Positions 9,400-20,074 are shown, counted from the stretch's first letter. The stretch is DNA of 36,066 nt from Clostridia bacterium (GCA_022798335.1 JAAWMH010000011.1:1-36066); one strand, 5' to 3'. Translations and numbers: made by a program. The notes: a model not told the origin generated them from the letters alone.

Positions 9400-12245
9400 T
9401 TTTTTATTAGTTTTATTTATTTGTTTTAATTGTATTAGTACAACTTATAGCTTTTCATATTATAAAACTACAAGTGAAAAATCAGAAAATGTACAAATTG
9501 CAGTTAAGCAGGATGCTAGGGCAAGTGAACAAAAAATAAAATATTTAGCGGTATTTATAGAATTTAGTGATAATACAAATAAAAATCATATAGATGACCA
9601 AAAATGTATTGAAAATGCTGAAAAGATTTTTAATAGTGAACTATTTGACATGGATACAGTAAATGGTATAATAAAAGTTCCTTCTTTTAAAAAATACTAT
9701 GAAATGCAAAGCTATGGAAAATTATCTATTACAACTGAAATATTTCCTAAAGTAAATGGAAAAGTTGTATCTTATGTGGATTCTCATCCAATAGGGTATT
9801 ATTTGAAATATAATGAAAACAATCCAATTGGTTATAAAAATTCAAATGAACGTATGCAAAGAGAGGGACAATTGGTAAATAGTGCTGTTACGAGCATTGC
9901 TAAACAAATTGAAGCTGCAGGAATAAAAAAAGAAGAAATTGATGCTGATAATAATGGAACAATAGATGCTATTTCATTTTTTGTGGAAGGGCAGTCTAAT
10001 TTACCTAGTAGTATTGCATGGGGAGATTTATTATGGTCTCATATGTCAAATGATAAAGAAATTACACAACAAATATTAGGGAAAAAAGTGGGACCATATA
10101 ATCTTATTTATGTTAATAATTATGAAGAAGCGGCAAGTGTATTTTCTTTAAATAGGGGAACATATGGAACAATTATTCATGAGTTTGGACATACAATTGG
10201 CTATATGGACTTATATAGACATAATTCATCTGAAAACAAGCCAGTTGGATTTTATGATATTATGGGAAATGCAATAGGATCAAATCCACAAAATTTTTTG
10301 ACGTATTTTATAAGTGAATATCACATGCAAAATAACTGGCATAAACCTTTACCAATAGTAGAACAAACAAGTAATAATATTACTTTATTTAAACCTGAAT
10401 TTAAAGATGAAAATGAAATGCGTGCAATAAAAATACAGCCTTATGTAGGAAGTAAGGAGTATTTTATTGTTGAATATCATGAAAAACAAAATACTTATGA
10501 AAATTACTGTGCTGATGAAAGTGGTATTATTGTTTATCGTGTAAATGATACACATAAGTATAGTGGTAATGTATCTGGACGGAGACCATGGAGAAAATGA
10601 TCATATTTTTGTTTTTAGACCAAATGAAAACAATTTAGGAGAAGGAAAGGGAGAACTAGAAAAAGCAACATTAAATAGCAACCGACCTATTTTAGGAAAA
10701 GAAATAGAAATGAATACGACTACTTTTGATAATGAAACAATTTATTATTCAGATGGCAATAATTCTGGAATTATTATTGAAGTTGTATCTCAAACAGACA
10801 AATCTGTTACCTTTAATGTTAGTTTTCCAAAACTACAAGGAGAAGGAACTAAAGAAAAACCATATTTAATTTATGATGTGAATACATTTTTATATTCAAT
10901 GAAAAATGAAACTAAAAATAAATATTATAAACTAATGAATGATCTAGATTTTTCTCTTATAAAGAATTATCCTAAAATTGATTTTAAGGGAAATCTAGAG
11001 GGGAATAATAAAACTTTAAAAAATATTTCTACTTTGGGAACAGGCGTATTTAATACAGTTGGAGACTATAAAATACAATCTACTGTTCAAAACTTAAATG
11101 TTGAAAATATTACAGTAAATCCAGAAACAGGGAATTACCTTGGAGGTTTTGCAGGTACAATAGAAAATGCAACATTAAAAAACATTCATTTAAAATCTGG
11201 AAGTGTAAAAAATATTCCATCACAATATAATGATTTTAGTTCTACCGGAGGATTTGCAGGAAATGTTTATAATACTACAATTATTGATAATTGTTCTAGC
11301 TCTATAGATGTGTCTTCAGAAAAAAATGTAGGTGGTTTTGTAGGAATGAACATGAATGCTACTATAAAAAATAGTTATGTAAATGGAAAAATAAGTGGAA
11401 AAACCAATGTAGGAGGATTTATAGGATTACAATATATTACTGATGCCCAATATGAAGTACCAAAAAATGTATATTTTGATTATTCAAAAACGAAAATAGC
11501 TAAAGCGGTTGGTGGATATGCTAGTTCGTTACATGATTTAGGAGTACTTCCAGAAGGAGAATTAGGAAAAGGAATTATTGGAATTTGTGTTTTAGAGCAA
11601 ATTAACCTTGATAATGAAAATCCAGTAAACTATGTTATAACAACAATGCCCAATACTAATCTTCCATTTTTAAAAAGTTCAAGTGATAATACAATTGTCA
11701 AATATAACAATTCTAAAATACAAGGACTAAAAAATGGAACAGCTAAAATTTATGTAGATTTAGCTGTTGGTATGCAAACTATGAGAATGGAAACGAAAGT
11801 AGTAGTATCTAATATAACTAGTATTTCAGAAGGAGAAGTTCTTAAACATTTTGGGCTAACAAAAAAAGGAGAATATGTAGTAGGATTTAAAGCAGGAAGT
11901 AGTATATCGAATATAAAAAAGCTTCTTTCAAATTATCCTAATGTAAAACTTTCTAGTTTTACAAATGCTTCTGGAAGTGAGATTTCAAGTGGTATCATTG
12001 CGACTAATATGAAATTTACATTAAGTTTTAATCAAAAGCAATATCATTATACTGTTGTAGTAAAAGGAGATGTTAATGGGGATGGTTTAATTTATGCAAC
12101 AGATTATGTGAAAATTAAAAATCATATTATGGGAAAGCAAAAACTAGAAGGTGCTTATTTAAAGGCTGCTGATATAAATAATGATAATAACATTTACGCA
12201 ACAGACTATGTAAGAATAAAAAATTATATAATGGGAAAACGGTAG
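9383..12245 (+). CDS. M6-family (immune-inhibitor-A-like) metalloprotease with GLUG-like repeats and C-terminal dockerin; +1 frameshift at CGG 10580-10582
   Basis: HEFGHTIGYMDLY zinc motif; dockerin GDVNGDGLIYATDYVKIKNHIMGK...ADINNDNNIYATDYVRIKNYIMGK; ORFs 9383-10600 and 10545-12245 join by skipping C10580 (VSG|GDHGENDHIFVFRP). Confidence 0.88.
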
Positions 12246-12262
12246 CATTGAGCAAAAATTTT

Positions 12263-12288
12263 AAAGCAGATAGTATCTGCTTTTTATA
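12263..12288 (+). terminator. Rho-independent terminator
   Basis: AAAGCAGATA-g-TATCTGCTTTTT. Confidence 0.85.
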
Positions 12289-12459
12289 TTTTAACAAATT
12301 ATACTAATTTACATAAAATATGATTAGAGTTTGAAATATAGGTTTGAAATAGGAAATTAGATAATTGAAAAATATTGAAAAAATAGAAAAAATATGCTAT
12401 AATGAAAGGAATATGAAAAAAGTGTGATTGTTCACATAAATGAAAAAGGAGAAATAAAA

Positions 12460-15400
12460 ATGAAAAAGTTATTAGAATTAAAGAAATTTTTTTTCATAGC
12501 TTTTGGCGTGCTATTTTTAGTAAGCATAGTATTTTATTTCAAGAATACAAAAGTTAATTATGGAAAAGTAAAACCATATAATATACTTGCTTATAATGGT
12601 AAAGAAACTTTAACTAGTAGTAGTGATGAAAAAAAATCAAATGAAGTTTTAGGAACTAATAATAAAGAAAGACAAAAGATAGTTTTTCCTGATAAAATTA
12701 CGAATGAAGGAGATGTTGTATATTTATCTGATATACCATATAGTAAAGGTCAAACAGCATGGGGAAATATTGCATTAGATAAAACGCAAGATAATGCATC
12801 ACTTACTATGAAGGTAGATGATTATACGATACTAATTAAAAAAGGAATTTGGGCACATGCTACTTCTACTGTAGAATATGATATTAGTAATTATAAAGAC
12901 TATGCCTATTTTACAGTTTTTTATGGTTTAAATAGTACATCTAATAATAACGGAAATGGGGTAAAATTTTATATTTATACCTCAGAAGATGGAAAAACGT
13001 GGACTCTACGTACAGAAGAAAATCCTGCTGCAATTAAAAGCTCTAATAATGCTATACATGCAAAAATAGATATTAGAAATGCTAATTATATTAGATTATA
13101 TGCACATGATAATGGCTCTAATGGTAATGATCATGCAGTATGGGGAGATGCAAAGCTTATAAAAGAAGATTATAGCGAAAATGTTATGACAACAGTAGAA
13201 GAATATGATGAAATAATAAAAGCATCTTATGAGCGTGGAATAGTTAAAGATGAATTAAAACTTACTCTTTTACAAAGAGATTTTATAAAAAGAGTTGGTC
13301 AATATCAACTTAGAATTTTTCTAGAAGAAGATTCTAAAAATAAAGAAACTTTAGAATGGTTTTTAAATAATGAAGAAGCATTACGTTTATGGACAGTTGG
13401 TGGTACTCCAAATGGTACTTATTTAAGAGCTCTGCAAGTGTTAAGTAATGTATATCATGCGCATAAAGACGATTTAGAAAATGAAGAGCTAACACCTAAT
13501 GGAACAAAATATAAAGATTTATATTTAAAAATGATGTTATCATTATCCTTATCACATTCAACTAATGTTGGTTTATGGATTGGTGGAGGTAGCAAATTGT
13601 CAGATGCTGTTACAAGATATGAAATCTATAAACAAATGCATTTAGACGGTAAATTAGCATCAAATGCAATGTTTGAAAGTTATACAATTGAAGAAATGCG
13701 TGGAGTTATGATTACCAATATTGATGATGAAGAAATATTATGGTTACGCGACTATTCTGAAAAGAAATTTTCAAATTTAGTAGATCGTTTTAATCCATTT
13801 AAATATATTAAGTATACGACAGGTTATGGTTATTATAGACCACAATATTACAGCCAAGAAAACTATGCTAAATGGGATGCAAAATATGAATTATCTAAAT
13901 ATAATATTACTTACCAAGCAAGAGCTCCAAAATTATGGATAGTATTTGAAGAAGGAGCTGTTTGTGGAGGACTTTCTAAAACAGCAGCTAACCTTTATGG
14001 TGTATGGGGATATCCAGCTAGGGTAGTAGGGCAACCACAACATGCTGCTTATATATATTTATATAATGCAGGTAATGGAAATTATGCATGGCAATTATCT
14101 TATAGTGTTGCATCTACTGCTTGGGCAGCTACTGATGGTGGTGGACGTATGCCAAACGGTTGGGGTGGCGGATGGTCTAGCGGTGCAGCAAGTAGAGGCT
14201 CTTATCACTTTTTATCTCAACAAGCACAAAACGAATATGACAAATATGAAAAAGCAGAATTAATATTATTACAAGCAGATGTATTTAAAAATGATAAAGA
14301 AAAATTAGAGCAAATTTATCGTGATGCCTTAGAACAAGAAATTATCAATTTTGATGCATGGGTTGGTGTAATAAGTTTATATAATGCAGATACATCTAAA
14401 ACACAAGAAGAAAGAATTGCTTTAGCAGAGGAAATTGCTGAAGTAATGGCTTATCATCCATTACCAATGTATGATTTAACCAAACTTATTAGTACTAAAA
14501 TTACATCACCAGAATATTTTAGCAAGATGATGATGTTACAAGAACAAACATTGCGTAAAGCTACAAAGGCAACCGGTGCAAATACTTTATATTATAAAGA
14601 AGTACCAGTAGTTGCAAATGCAATTTTAGGTGTAGTTGATTCTAGCATAGGAAATTTCTCATTTAATGGGGCAAATGCTGGTAAAATAAATCTATCTAGA
14701 CAATTACAAAGTGCTCAAGTAACATGGAGTTATAGTTTAGATGGTGGCAATACATGGAAAGAATCCTATGAGCATTCTGTCCAACTTACACCTGAAGAAA
14801 TTGCAAGTATTAATGTAAATGATGATATTAAAATTCATATATCAGGTTTACCTATGACAGATACAAACATTTACACTATTGATATTACAAAAAGAACTTT
14901 CCCAAGTGGAGTAGTTTCAATCAATGACGAAGAAAATCGTATATTAAATGCAACTAGTGATATGGAATGGACGCTAGACCCTAATGGAGAATGGAATTCA
15001 TTTGCAAGTACTAATCCAGTATTTAATGGAGATAAAAGAGTTTATGTTAGGGTAACAGCAGCTGGAACTCAAGTAGCTAGTGACCCAGTATACTTTACTT
15101 TTAAAGAAAATAATTCAGATGATACCAAATGGTATATTCAATCTAAAAACTTAAAAGTAGTTGAAGTAAATGCGACAGGTGCAGGAAACTTTAATAATAT
15201 TTTAGACGGAAATATTAATACCTATTGGCGTTCTAAGGCAGGATTGTTTCCAGCATATGTCACAATTAAGATAGATGAGCCTAGATATATATCAGGATTA
15301 GATTTTATACCTGACAAGAGTGCTGTAAACATTGTTAAAGTGCCTTATGGTATAGCCAAAAAGCTTAACATTTATGTAAGCATGGATGGCATAAACTGGG

Positions 15401-17106
15401 AATTAGCAGCTAGTAAGGATAATTTAGGAGAGAATGTTTCTTTAAAACATATTGATTTCCCAGAGCCAAAAAAAGCTTTATATGTTAAAGTAGAGTGTGA
15501 AAGCATTTATCCACCAATGGATGCAGCTACCAAGTATAAAGTATTTACTGTATCTGTTATAAAGCTATATGAAAATGTTATTGTAAATGAAACACCAAGA
15601 GCAGAAGTAAACTATAACATTACTACTCCAACAAACAAAGACGTAACAGCAGAACTAATTAATATAACAAGACCTATTAGGGTAACAAATAATGATGGAA
15701 AATTAACACATACCTTTACAGAAAATGGTGAATTTACCTTTGAATTTGTTGATGAACAAGGAAATCAAGGAAGCACAACAGCTCGTGTAGATTGGATAGA
15801 TAAAACACCACCACAAGCAAATGTTGAATTTAGTACTACTCAGCCAACAAATGAAGATGTAGTAGCAACAATTACATTTGATAAAGAAAATATAACCATA
15901 CTTTCAAAAGATGTACAAATTGCTGAAAATCCAGTGGATAAAAGTAAAACTATTACATTTGAAGCCAATGCTTCTTATGAATTAGAATTTGCAGATAGCT
16001 TAGGTAATATTGGAACTAAAACAATAGCAGTAGACTGGATTGATAGAGAAGCACCAACTGCTAGCTTTGAGTATAATACAATGCATTTAACAGATCAGCC
16101 AGTTACAGTAAAACTACTTCCAAGTGAAGAAGTAACTGTTTTAAACAACAATGGTGAAATGACTTATACATTTGAAACAAATGGAACATTTACATTTGAA
16201 TTTGTAGATACAGCTGGAAATCATGGAACAGCAACAGCAACTGTAAATTGGATTTCAAAAGTGCCAGAATATACTTTAACCTATTCTACACAAGATTGGA
16301 CTAATCAAGATGTTACTGTAACATTACAAATAGAAGAAGGTTATACCATCATAAACAATAATGGTATGAACACTTATACATTTACTGAAAATGGTGAGGA
16401 TTGCTTTGAGTATATAGATGAAAGTGGTAATAGGGGAATTATACCTATTAGTGTTAATTGGATTGATAAAATAAAACCAGAAGCCACCTTATCTTACGAT
16501 ATTACAGAGCAAACAGAATCAAATGTAACAGTAACTATTTCATTTGACAAAGAAAATGTTAGAATAACAAATAATAGTGGATTAAATACTCATACTTTTA
16601 CACAAAATGGAGAATTTACTTTTGAATTTGTTGATGAAGCAGGAAATACAAATTCTATAGTAGCAAAAGTTACATGGATTGAGAAAAAAGAACCAGATCT
16701 TAATCCTGATGAAGATGATGAAATAACATCTGATATATATGAAATAAAAGATAATATGATTAGAAATATACCTTTAAATTTAGAAGTAAATGAATTTATG
16801 AAAAACATAAGTACAAAGAAAGAAGTAATTATTAAAGATAAAAATCAAAATATTTTAAATGGAACTGCAAAGATAGGAACAGGAATGAAAGCATATATAG
16901 GAGATAAGCAGTATACATTTGTAGTAAAAGGAGATATTGATGGAAATGGTATGCTTAATTTAACAGACTTAGCTAAAATATGCTTACATTGTATAGAAAA
17001 AGAGCCATTAACTAATGAATATTTAGAAGCAGCAGATATAGATGGTAATAATAAAGTAACAGTAACAGATTTAGCTAAAATAAAACTTTTATTAATAGGA
17101 AAATAA
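12460..17106 (+). CDS. Giant secreted protein: NPCBM-like domain, transglutaminase-like cysteine domain, F5/8-type C-like domain, five Ig-like repeats, C-terminal dockerin
   Basis: ATG 12460 after AAAAAGGAG; GIWAHATSTVEYDIS (NPCBM); FEEGAVCGGLSKTAANLYGVWGYPARVVGQPQHAAYIYL (Cys...His); NILDGNINTYWRSK (F5/8C); repeated TFTENGEFTFEFVDEQGNQG..WIDKTPP; GDIDGNGMLNLTDLAKICLHCIEK...ADIDGNNKVTVTDLAKIKLLLIGK (dockerin). Confidence 0.85.
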   Translation: MKKLLELKKFFFIAFGVLFLVSIVFYFKNTKVNYGKVKPYNILAYNGKETLTSSSDEKKSNEVLGTNNKERQKIVFPDKITNEGDVVYLSDIPYSKGQTAWGNIALDKTQDNASLTMKVDDYTILIKKGIWAHATSTVEYDISNYKDYAYFTVFYGLNSTSNNNGNGVKFYIYTSEDGKTWTLRTEENPAAIKSSNNAIHAKIDIRNANYIRLYAHDNGSNGNDHAVWGDAKLIKEDYSENVMTTVEEYDEIIKASYERGIVKDELKLTLLQRDFIKRVGQYQLRIFLEEDSKNKETLEWFLNNEEALRLWTVGGTPNGTYLRALQVLSNVYHAHKDDLENEELTPNGTKYKDLYLKMMLSLSLSHSTNVGLWIGGGSKLSDAVTRYEIYKQMHLDGKLASNAMFESYTIEEMRGVMITNIDDEEILWLRDYSEKKFSNLVDRFNPFKYIKYTTGYGYYRPQYYSQENYAKWDAKYELSKYNITYQARAPKLWIVFEEGAVCGGLSKTAANLYGVWGYPARVVGQPQHAAYIYLYNAGNGNYAWQLSYSVASTAWAATDGGGRMPNGWGGGWSSGAASRGSYHFLSQQAQNEYDKYEKAELILLQADVFKNDKEKLEQIYRDALEQEIINFDAWVGVISLYNADTSKTQEERIALAEEIAEVMAYHPLPMYDLTKLISTKITSPEYFSKMMMLQEQTLRKATKATGANTLYYKEVPVVANAILGVVDSSIGNFSFNGANAGKINLSRQLQSAQVTWSYSLDGGNTWKESYEHSVQLTPEEIASINVNDDIKIHISGLPMTDTNIYTIDITKRTFPSGVVSINDEENRILNATSDMEWTLDPNGEWNSFASTNPVFNGDKRVYVRVTAAGTQVASDPVYFTFKENNSDDTKWYIQSKNLKVVEVNATGAGNFNNILDGNINTYWRSKAGLFPAYVTIKIDEPRYISGLDFIPDKSAVNIVKVPYGIAKKLNIYVSMDGINWELAASKDNLGENVSLKHIDFPEPKKALYVKVECESIYPPMDAATKYKVFTVSVIKLYENVIVNETPRAEVNYNITTPTNKDVTAELINITRPIRVTNNDGKLTHTFTENGEFTFEFVDEQGNQGSTTARVDWIDKTPPQANVEFSTTQPTNEDVVATITFDKENITILSKDVQIAENPVDKSKTITFEANASYELEFADSLGNIGTKTIAVDWIDREAPTASFEYNTMHLTDQPVTVKLLPSEEVTVLNNNGEMTYTFETNGTFTFEFVDTAGNHGTATATVNWISKVPEYTLTYSTQDWTNQDVTVTLQIEEGYTIINNNGMNTYTFTENGEDCFEYIDESGNRGIIPISVNWIDKIKPEATLSYDITEQTESNVTVTISFDKENVRITNNSGLNTHTFTQNGEFTFEFVDEAGNTNSIVAKVTWIEKKEPDLNPDEDDEITSDIYEIKDNMIRNIPLNLEVNEFMKNISTKKEVIIKDKNQNILNGTAKIGTGMKAYIGDKQYTFVVKGDIDGNGMLNLTDLAKICLHCIEKEPLTNEYLEAADIDGNNKVTVTDLAKIKLLLIGK

Positions 17107-17222
17107 GGAGAAATAGAAAGTTATTTTATTTACTAAGTGGTGCAGCTATAGTTATAATTATGGGACTATTATTTATGATAGTAAAATATTGGAAAGTAAA
17201 ATAGAAAATACAGTTTACTTAT

Positions 17223-17259
17223 AAAATCCTTTTATGATAAAATATCATAAAAGGATTTT
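17223..17259 (+). terminator. Rho-independent terminator
   Basis: AAAATCCTTTTATGATA-aaa-TATCATAAAAGGATTTT perfect 17-bp stem. Confidence 0.9.
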
Positions 17260-17339
17260 TCTATTTTAATTAGAAAGATGAACTAAAAATAGTTAACTTT
17301 ATGAAAAAAGTAATAAAATATAAAGCTTGAGGAGGTAAT

Positions 17340-17969
17340 ATGGATTTTTTTATTATATTTGTAGAGGGGCTTGCATCTTTTTTATCACCATGTGTACTAC
17401 CAATGTTACCAATGTATGTATCTTATTTTGCAGGACAAGATAAAGATTTAAAAAGAACTGTTGTAAATTCTTTAGGATTTGTTTTAGGGTTTACTATTAT
17501 TTTTGTATTATTAGGCGTATTTGCAAGTACATTAGGAAAGTTAATAACGGCTAATAGCAGATATATAAATATAATATTTGGAGTTGTAATTATTATATTT
17601 GGAATGCATTATATGGGTGTATTAAATATAAAAATATTAAACAAGTCTAAAGGAATTCAAAAAAATAAAGAAAAATTAAGCTTTTTTTCAGCAATACTAT
17701 TTGGAATGATTTTTTCTATATGCTGGACTCCATGTGTAGGAGTATTTTTAAGCAGTGCACTAATGATGAGTGCTACTTCACAAAATATTTTAAAAGGTGG
17801 ACTAATGTTATTTACTTATTCAATTGGTTTAGGAATACCATTTATATTAACTTCTATATTTTTAGAAAGATTAAGAAACACATTTAATCATATTAAGAAA
17901 CATTATAGTATAATAAATAAAATAGCAGGCATTATACTAATTGCCAGTGGAATTATGCTAATTTTTTAG
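17340..17969 (+). CDS. ccdA: CcdA-family cytochrome c biogenesis/thiol-disulfide interchange membrane protein
   Basis: EGLASFLSPCVLPMLPMYVSYFAG and SICWTPCVGVFLSSAL. Confidence 0.9.
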   Translation: MDFFIIFVEGLASFLSPCVLPMLPMYVSYFAGQDKDLKRTVVNSLGFVLGFTIIFVLLGVFASTLGKLITANSRYINIIFGVVIIIFGMHYMGVLNIKILNKSKGIQKNKEKLSFFSAILFGMIFSICWTPCVGVFLSSALMMSATSQNILKGGLMLFTYSIGLGIPFILTSIFLERLRNTFNHIKKHYSIINKIAGIILIASGIMLIF

Positions 17970-17980
17970 GAGGAATAGCA

Positions 17981-18433
17981 ATGAATAAAAAGAAAAAACT
18001 AATAATTGAAATTATTTTATTTGTAGTATTATTATTAGGAATAACTATTACTTATAATTATTTAGTAAAAAAGAATACGTTGAAGCCTATAGCTGACAAC
18101 AATGCATTGAATAGCGAAGAAGAAAAAGTAAAGATAATGGAAATCGAAAATGCTGAACAATTTGAACAAGAAGTTAATAAAGGTGGAGTAATTTTTGTTG
18201 ATTTTTATGCAGCATGGTGTATACCATGTCAAGAAATGAGTCCAATTATCGAAGAGATAGCAAAGGAACATAAAGAAGTTAAAGTCATAAAAGTAGATGT
18301 AGATAAAAATGAAAGATTAGCAATAAAGTATAATGTTATGAATATACCAACAATGATTGTAATAAAGGATGGAAAAGTAACAAAGACTTTTATAGGAATA
18401 GTAGATAAAGAAAACATAGTTAGAGAATTATGA
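17981..18433 (+). CDS. Membrane-anchored thioredoxin-like protein
   Basis: VDFYAAWCIPCQEMSPIIEEIAKEHKEVKVIKVDVDKNERLAIKYNVMNIPTMIVIKDG. Confidence 0.92.
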   Translation: MNKKKKLIIEIILFVVLLLGITITYNYLVKKNTLKPIADNNALNSEEEKVKIMEIENAEQFEQEVNKGGVIFVDFYAAWCIPCQEMSPIIEEIAKEHKEVKVIKVDVDKNERLAIKYNVMNIPTMIVIKDGKVTKTFIGIVDKENIVREL

Positions 18434-18467
18434 TTGCCCAAAACTGCTGCTATAGGGAAATGTAAGC

Positions 18468-18578
18468 TTGACGTGATATCAATTTCATGCTAAAATAATG
18501 AAGATAGTTATTAGGAACCTTTGAAGTGATTCAAAATTTCGGAGGGAACTCCGAGATGAATATTAAGGAGGAAAAACT
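18468..18578 (+). promoter_or_regulatory. Promoter and structured 5' leader of the 93-aa ORF
   Basis: TTGACG 18468-18473, 17 bp, TAAAAT 18491-18496; leader hairpin CGGAG-ggaa-CTCCG 18540-18553. Confidence 0.6.
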
Positions 18579-18860
18579 ATGTTAATACCAGTATTTGTAG
18601 AAGGCGATTTTAAGAACAAAGAATCTGTAAAAGATTATTTCGGCTTTTGGATTTGCGAAGGAATGTATGTCAATGAAGTTAATTGCGTTCCAAGTTTGCA
18701 GCGGCAAGGTTGGATTACAGAAGTAATAGATGAGGGCAATGGTATAGGAAAAATTAAGGTTCAAGTTGTACGAAATGCAGGAGAATTTTTAGATGAGCAG
18801 TCTTTCTTTGTTACAGAATTTGAACAAGGAAGCGGCTGGTGTAAAGCATTAGTTGATTGA
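18579..18860 (+). CDS. Conserved-looking small hypothetical protein (93 aa)
   Basis: ATG after AAGGAGG RBS, own promoter and terminator. Confidence 0.7.
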   Translation: MLIPVFVEGDFKNKESVKDYFGFWICEGMYVNEVNCVPSLQRQGWITEVIDEGNGIGKIKVQVVRNAGEFLDEQSFFVTEFEQGSGWCKALVD

Positions 18861-18896
18861 TGGCTAACACTAAATAAGTTGTATTAGCAAAATGAT

Positions 18897-18962
18897 AAAA
18901 AACTCTTTTGAATAGATATTAGGTAGATTACATCTGCAAATATTTATGAAAAAGAGTTTTTT
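18897..18962 (+). terminator. Long-loop terminator
   Basis: AAAAAACTCTTTT...AAAAGAGTTTTTT with about 40-nt loop. Confidence 0.7.
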
Positions 18963-19130
18963 GATGTGTAGTAAGGAAATGATATTGGAAAATTGACAAA
19001 AGATAAAATATAGAAGAGAAAATGATATAAAATTACTTACCTTAGTTTACAAAATAAATCAAAAATGATATAAATATATTAGCAAAATAATACTATCTAT
19101 ATATTAAAGAAATTAAAGGAGGAGATTTAC

Positions 19131-19862
19131 ATGTCAGGACATAGCAAATGGCATAATATTCAAGCTAAAAAAGGAAAAGCAGATGCAGCAAGGGGAAAAA
19201 TATTTACTAAATTAGGAAGAGAATTATTGATAGCAGTAAAAGCAGGCGGACCTGACCCAGCTGGAAACTCCAAATTAAAAGATGTTATTGCAAAATGTAA
19301 AGCAGCTAATATGCCAAATGATACTATTAATAATGCAATAAAAAAAGCAGCTGGTGCAGGAAATAATGAAAATTACGAAGAAATTATTTACGAAGGATAT
19401 GGACCAAATGGAGTAGCTGTTATTGTAGAGGCAAGTACAGATAATAAAAATAGAACAGCAGCAGATGTACGTCATGCATTTGACAAAGCAGGAGGAAATT
19501 TAGGAACAACTGGATGTGTATCATATTTGTTTAGCAAAAAAGGTGTTATTGTTATTGATAAAACTACTACTAATTTATCAGAAGATGATATGATGATGTT
19601 AGCTTTAGACAACGGAGCAGAAGATTTTGAATCATCAGAAGAATGTTACGAAATTACAACTTTACCAGAGGATTTTTCAAAAGTAAGAGAAGCTTTAGAA
19701 GCACAAGGTTTAGAATTTTTAGAAGCAGAAGTACAAATGGTTCCAGCTACTTATATATCTTTAGAAGAAGCAGATGGAGCAAAAATGCAAAGATTATTAG
19801 ACATGTTAGAAGATTTAGATGATGTTATGAATGTATATCATAATTGGGAGGAATTAAGTTAG
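19131..19862 (+). CDS. YebC/PmpR-family transcriptional regulator/translation factor
   Basis: [64 protein letters not shown]. Confidence 0.97.
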   Translation: MSGHSKWHNIQAKKGKADAARGKIFTKLGRELLIAVKAGGPDPAGNSKLKDVIAKCKAANMPNDTINNAIKKAAGAGNNENYEEIIYEGYGPNGVAVIVEASTDNKNRTAADVRHAFDKAGGNLGTTGCVSYLFSKKGVIVIDKTTTNLSEDDMMMLALDNGAEDFESSEECYEITTLPEDFSKVREALEAQGLEFLEAEVQMVPATYISLEEADGAKMQRLLDMLEDLDDVMNVYHNWEELS

Positions 19863-19954
19863 CCGTACGAAGTGAAACGAGTTACGGATAACTTATACAA
19901 CTGAGTGTAAGCGAAGTTTGTATACAAAAATATTATAAAAAATAGTTCTAAAAT

Positions 19955-19997
19955 AAAAAACATAGCATATATATTATATATATGACTATGTTTTTTT
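19955..19997 (+). terminator. Terminator after yebC
   Basis: AAAAAACATAG-CATATATATTATATATATGA-CTATGTTTTTTT. Confidence 0.85.
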
Positions 19998-20074
19998 GTA
20001 TCATAAATAAAGAGAAACAGACATAAAAGAAGTATTTTAATGTAAGAAAGGACAAGCTAAAAAGGAGGAAAATC

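Noticed and set aside
14042-14263. Nested + strand ORF inside the giant dockerin protein
   Set aside because: Out-of-frame shadow ORF without RBS.
15590-16680. Possible DNA repeat array
   Set aside because: Repetition is at protein level (Ig-like domains TFTENGEFTFEFVD...WIDK); nucleotide copies are diverged, so not a tandem repeat or CRISPR.
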